Of a stretch of DNA of 6,967 nucleotides, positions 5,095 to 6,967 are shown in pieces. The stretch lies in assembly GCA_027482985.1 (NCBI GenBank), contig JAIXVO010000785.1, positions 1 through 6,967 on the forward strand. Direction: 5' to 3'. The stretch's first letter is position 1; each line of letters opens with the position of its first letter. Source of the stretch: Cyanobacteriota bacterium (GTDB lineage Bacteria > Cyanobacteriota > Cyanobacteriia > Leptolyngbyales > Leptolyngbyaceae). The position numbers and the translations under genes were made by a program. The notes below the pieces were generated by a model. The model ran no database searches. It was not told the origin of the DNA and was given only the letters and a program-made list of their open reading frames with translations.

Positions 5095-6967
5095 TTACCG
5101 TTCGATTTGCAAATCCTCCTCTTGCACAATCACCTCAATATCCCGCGCATCCTTAAAGTCGATCTCGACACGGCGATCGCGAGCAAAATCGATCTTGCTG
5201 CTCCCCTGGGTGGCGCGTTGCCGTTCCCCAAAGGTGCGAATGGTCATGCGTTCGGCGGCAATCCCCTGACGTAGTAAGTAATTCCGCGCATTCCGGGCCC
5301 GGCGTGCCCCCAGAGCCAGGTTGTAGGCATCGCTAGCGCGGGGGTCAGTATGCCCTTGCAACTCAATGATGATGTTGGGGTTTTCTTTCAACACGGTTGC
5401 CACGCGGTCTAGCACCTTGGCACTGGCGGGACTGATAAAGTCTTTATCCAGGGCAAAGTGGACATTTCGGGGCACCCGCAGAATGATTGGCGCAGGCGTG
5501 GGCGGCGGTTCAACTGGGGGCGGAGCCGTCGTCACACAGCGGGGTGGGGAAGAAGGGGGTTGGCTAGGGGGCGTTGCGGGAATCGTGCCATCGATCGCCC
5601 GAATCCCGACATTGGCCGCTTGTTCAGAAGTGCCGTAGAGGGGATGGGTGGCGATCGCGCTAATTTGATCCCCCACTTTTAGGCCATTCACCGTCGTGGT
5701 AAAGGCTCCGTCTTCCTGGGGTTCTACCGTGGCCAGGGGTTCGCTGAGGGAGCCGTAGCCGTAATCGTTGCCCAGCACGCGGTAGAGTTCGATTTTGGAG
5801 CCGGGGTCGGCTTTCCCCGAAATTTCAATCCCCATATTGCCAGACCCCAAAGCCACAAATTGCGGACTGGAGAATTGGGGCGCATTGATTGCCGCGTTCC
5901 CGGTCTTCAGGCGATCGAAAAAGGTTGCCCGCAGGGGGTTCGGGCCATCACCTTTTTGATAGGCAAAAACGCCCGTTGCCTGTTGGGTCACTAAATCAAT
6001 ACTGAGTCCTTCCAGGTCGGAGAAGCGGTTAGCGGTAATCTGCGATCGCTCACTTTCGGGGTAAGCTGCCACCACCACACCGGGTCCTGCCTGATAGCGG
6101 ATCTGGTTATTGCGGACGATGTGATTATTGCCCATCAAGTAGATCGCGGCTCGCCGCAACCTGCGCCCGTTGTAGGTAATCTGGTTGTCACGAATTTCGG
6201 CGGCACCACTGGGTTTGAACAGGTAAACGCCGCTGCCATCGTTGCCACAAATCAGGTTGCCCGTAATTTGCGCCTGATCAATTTCCCCTTCCAACCGAAT
6301 CGCATCCGGCATCCCGGCCACGCCATTACCCAAAATCACGTTCTCCGTGACTTCCAGCTTGTTGGCATGGGCACCCGTAATAATGGCGCTGCCTTCATGG
6401 TCAGCAATCCAGTTGCGCCGAATCACCGTATTTTCGCCATTGAAGACCGACACCCCAAAGGCCGAGCGGGTACCCTGGGTGCGAACTGTCCCATCTGGCG
6501 AGGGCGGAATCCCAATCCAGTTATTTTCGATCACGGTGCGACGCGCTGCCGGATCATCACGATAAAACGGCGAGAAGTTGGCCGGGGTGGGATGCTTGCG
6601 GATGTCCGGCGGCGCAAACGGATGGGCAATAAAGATGTTGGCCGGGGGCGTACTGGCTGTGAGCTGGTGATCGGACGTGAAGCCATAAATGCTCAAGCCG
6701 CGAATCGTGACGTTGTTGGCTTCCACCGTCAAGCCCCGGAACACCTCTTTGCCACTGGCCGGGGTGAGTGTCACCAGGGGAATCGGCATCGGGATTTCGT
6801 TGATGGCGGAGCGATCGCCCTTGTAACCCGGTTGGGTGGTGCCATCAATCACGGTGCCTGCCACCTGCAGCGGCGGCAATAATTCCGTCAGTTGAATCGT
6901 GGTCTGATCGGCGGGCAGATTAAAGGCGATCTCGAACTGACTGGCACTGCTGGTCTGGGCTTTCTCG
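5095..6967 (-). CDS. Beta-helix/Ig-like/OmpA fusion envelope protein, 5' end cut by window edge
   Basis: The frame is open from the right edge to TAA at 5095-5097, giving 623 visible residues; the N-terminus lies outside the window. The TTG at 6879 is not a plausible start because homology-like sequence (FNLPADQTTIQLTELLPPLQ) continues upstream of it. Counting from the edge, residues 50-330 form a right-handed parallel beta-helix with repeated turns such as NNVTIRGLSIYG, TVIENNWIG, TVIRRNWIA, LEVTENVILGN and AQITGNLICGN. Residues 364-457 look like an Ig-like domain (ISGKADPGSKIELYR, DGAFTTTVNGL). Residues 463-493 are a Pro-rich linker. Residues 497-604 are an OmpA C-terminal domain with LQGHTDPR, Asp541 in GHTD, the RARNARNYLLRQGI helix and DRRVEIDF with Arg at 598-599. 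Those Asp and Arg residues bind diaminopimelate of peptidoglycan in the family. An acidic tail of about 19 residues ends the protein. I infer a peptidoglycan-anchored envelope protein displaying a beta-helix; the ligand is unknown. Confidence 0.9.
   Translation of the reverse strand, partial: EKAQTSSASQFEIAFNLPADQTTIQLTELLPPLQVAGTVIDGTTQPGYKGDRSAINEIPMPIPLVTLTPASGKEVFRGLTVEANNVTIRGLSIYGFTSDHQLTASTPPANIFIAHPFAPPDIRKHPTPANFSPFYRDDPAARRTVIENNWIGIPPSPDGTVRTQGTRSAFGVSVFNGENTVIRRNWIADHEGSAIITGAHANKLEVTENVILGNGVAGMPDAIRLEGEIDQAQITGNLICGNDGSGVYLFKPSGAAEIRDNQITYNGRRLRRAAIYLMGNNHIVRNNQIRYQAGPGVVVAAYPESERSQITANRFSDLEGLSIDLVTQQATGVFAYQKGDGPNPLRATFFDRLKTGNAAINAPQFSSPQFVALGSGNMGIEISGKADPGSKIELYRVLGNDYGYGSLSEPLATVEPQEDGAFTTTVNGLKVGDQISAIATHPLYGTSEQAANVGIRAIDGTIPATPPSQPPSSPPRCVTTAPPPVEPPPTPAPIILRVPRNVHFALDKDFISPASAKVLDRVATVLKENPNIIIELQGHTDPRASDAYNLALGARRARNARNYLLRQGIAAERMTIRTFGERQRATQGSSKIDFARDRRVEIDFKDARDIEVIVQEEDLQIER

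Larger units (their letters stand above)
272..6818. repeat. Dispersed HIP1 palindromes (GCGATCGC), at least 11 copies
   Basis: Exact GCGATCGC octamers start at 272, 359, 1000, 1197, 2023, 2972, 3619, 5173, 5651, 6042 and 6811. Chance expectation for one octamer in this length is about 0.1. HIP1 over-representation is a known hallmark of many cyanobacterial genomes and is the main taxonomic clue here. Ten lie inside genes and one (1197) is intergenic. Confidence 0.95.

Noticed and set aside
6121..6882. A 253-codon open frame on the plus strand opposite the beta-helix region
   Set aside because: It is antisense to a gene with clear domain structure, has no recognisable motif or ribosome site, and contains the His/Gln/Arg-rich composition expected of a shadow frame.

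Overview
The window most likely comes from a cyanobacterium. The palindrome GCGATCGC (HIP1, the highly iterated palindrome of cyanobacterial genomes) occurs at least 11 times in 6967 bases, where chance predicts about 0.1. The proteins also look like cyanobacterial secreted proteins. Base composition is moderately GC-rich. No rRNA, tRNA, CRISPR array, transposase, integrase or plasmid function is visible. Every gene I can support lies on the minus strand, so transcription runs from right to left.

In order of transcription: (1) a gene entering from the right edge (>6967 to 5095) encodes the C-terminal 623 residues of a cell-envelope protein with a right-handed parallel beta-helix, an Ig-like domain, a proline-rich linker and a C-terminal OmpA-like peptidoglycan-binding domain. 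(2) After a 177-base gap holding a plausible sigma70-type promoter comes a 634-residue secreted protein with an N-terminal beta-rich region and two DUF11-like repeats (4917 to 3013). (3) Only 26 bases further on is an RluE-like 23S rRNA pseudouridine synthase (2986 to 2282). Its linker contains a perfect heptanucleotide tandem repeat. (4) Next is a secreted protein of about 285 residues with a Lys/Asp repeat, a region I think is cyanobacterial-specific, and an RcnB/CigR-like C-terminus (about 2206 to 1349). (5) After a 261-base gap, a secreted protein of unknown family leaves through the left edge (1087 to <1).

Four of the five genes encode exported proteins, so the region looks like a cell-envelope or surface-protein neighbourhood. 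Genes 2 and 3 are close enough to share a transcript. Gene 4, 75 bases further on, might also be on it. The rRNA-modifying enzyme is the functional outlier.

I do not see a clear new multi-gene system. The best lead is the slippage-prone (CAGGAGG)5 tract inside the pseudouridine synthase gene. Its unit length is not a multiple of three, and both alternative frames hit a TGA before the catalytic aspartate, so copy-number change would switch the gene off and on. The next leads are the beta-helix/Ig/OmpA fusion beside a DUF11 protein, and the two secreted proteins of unknown function.
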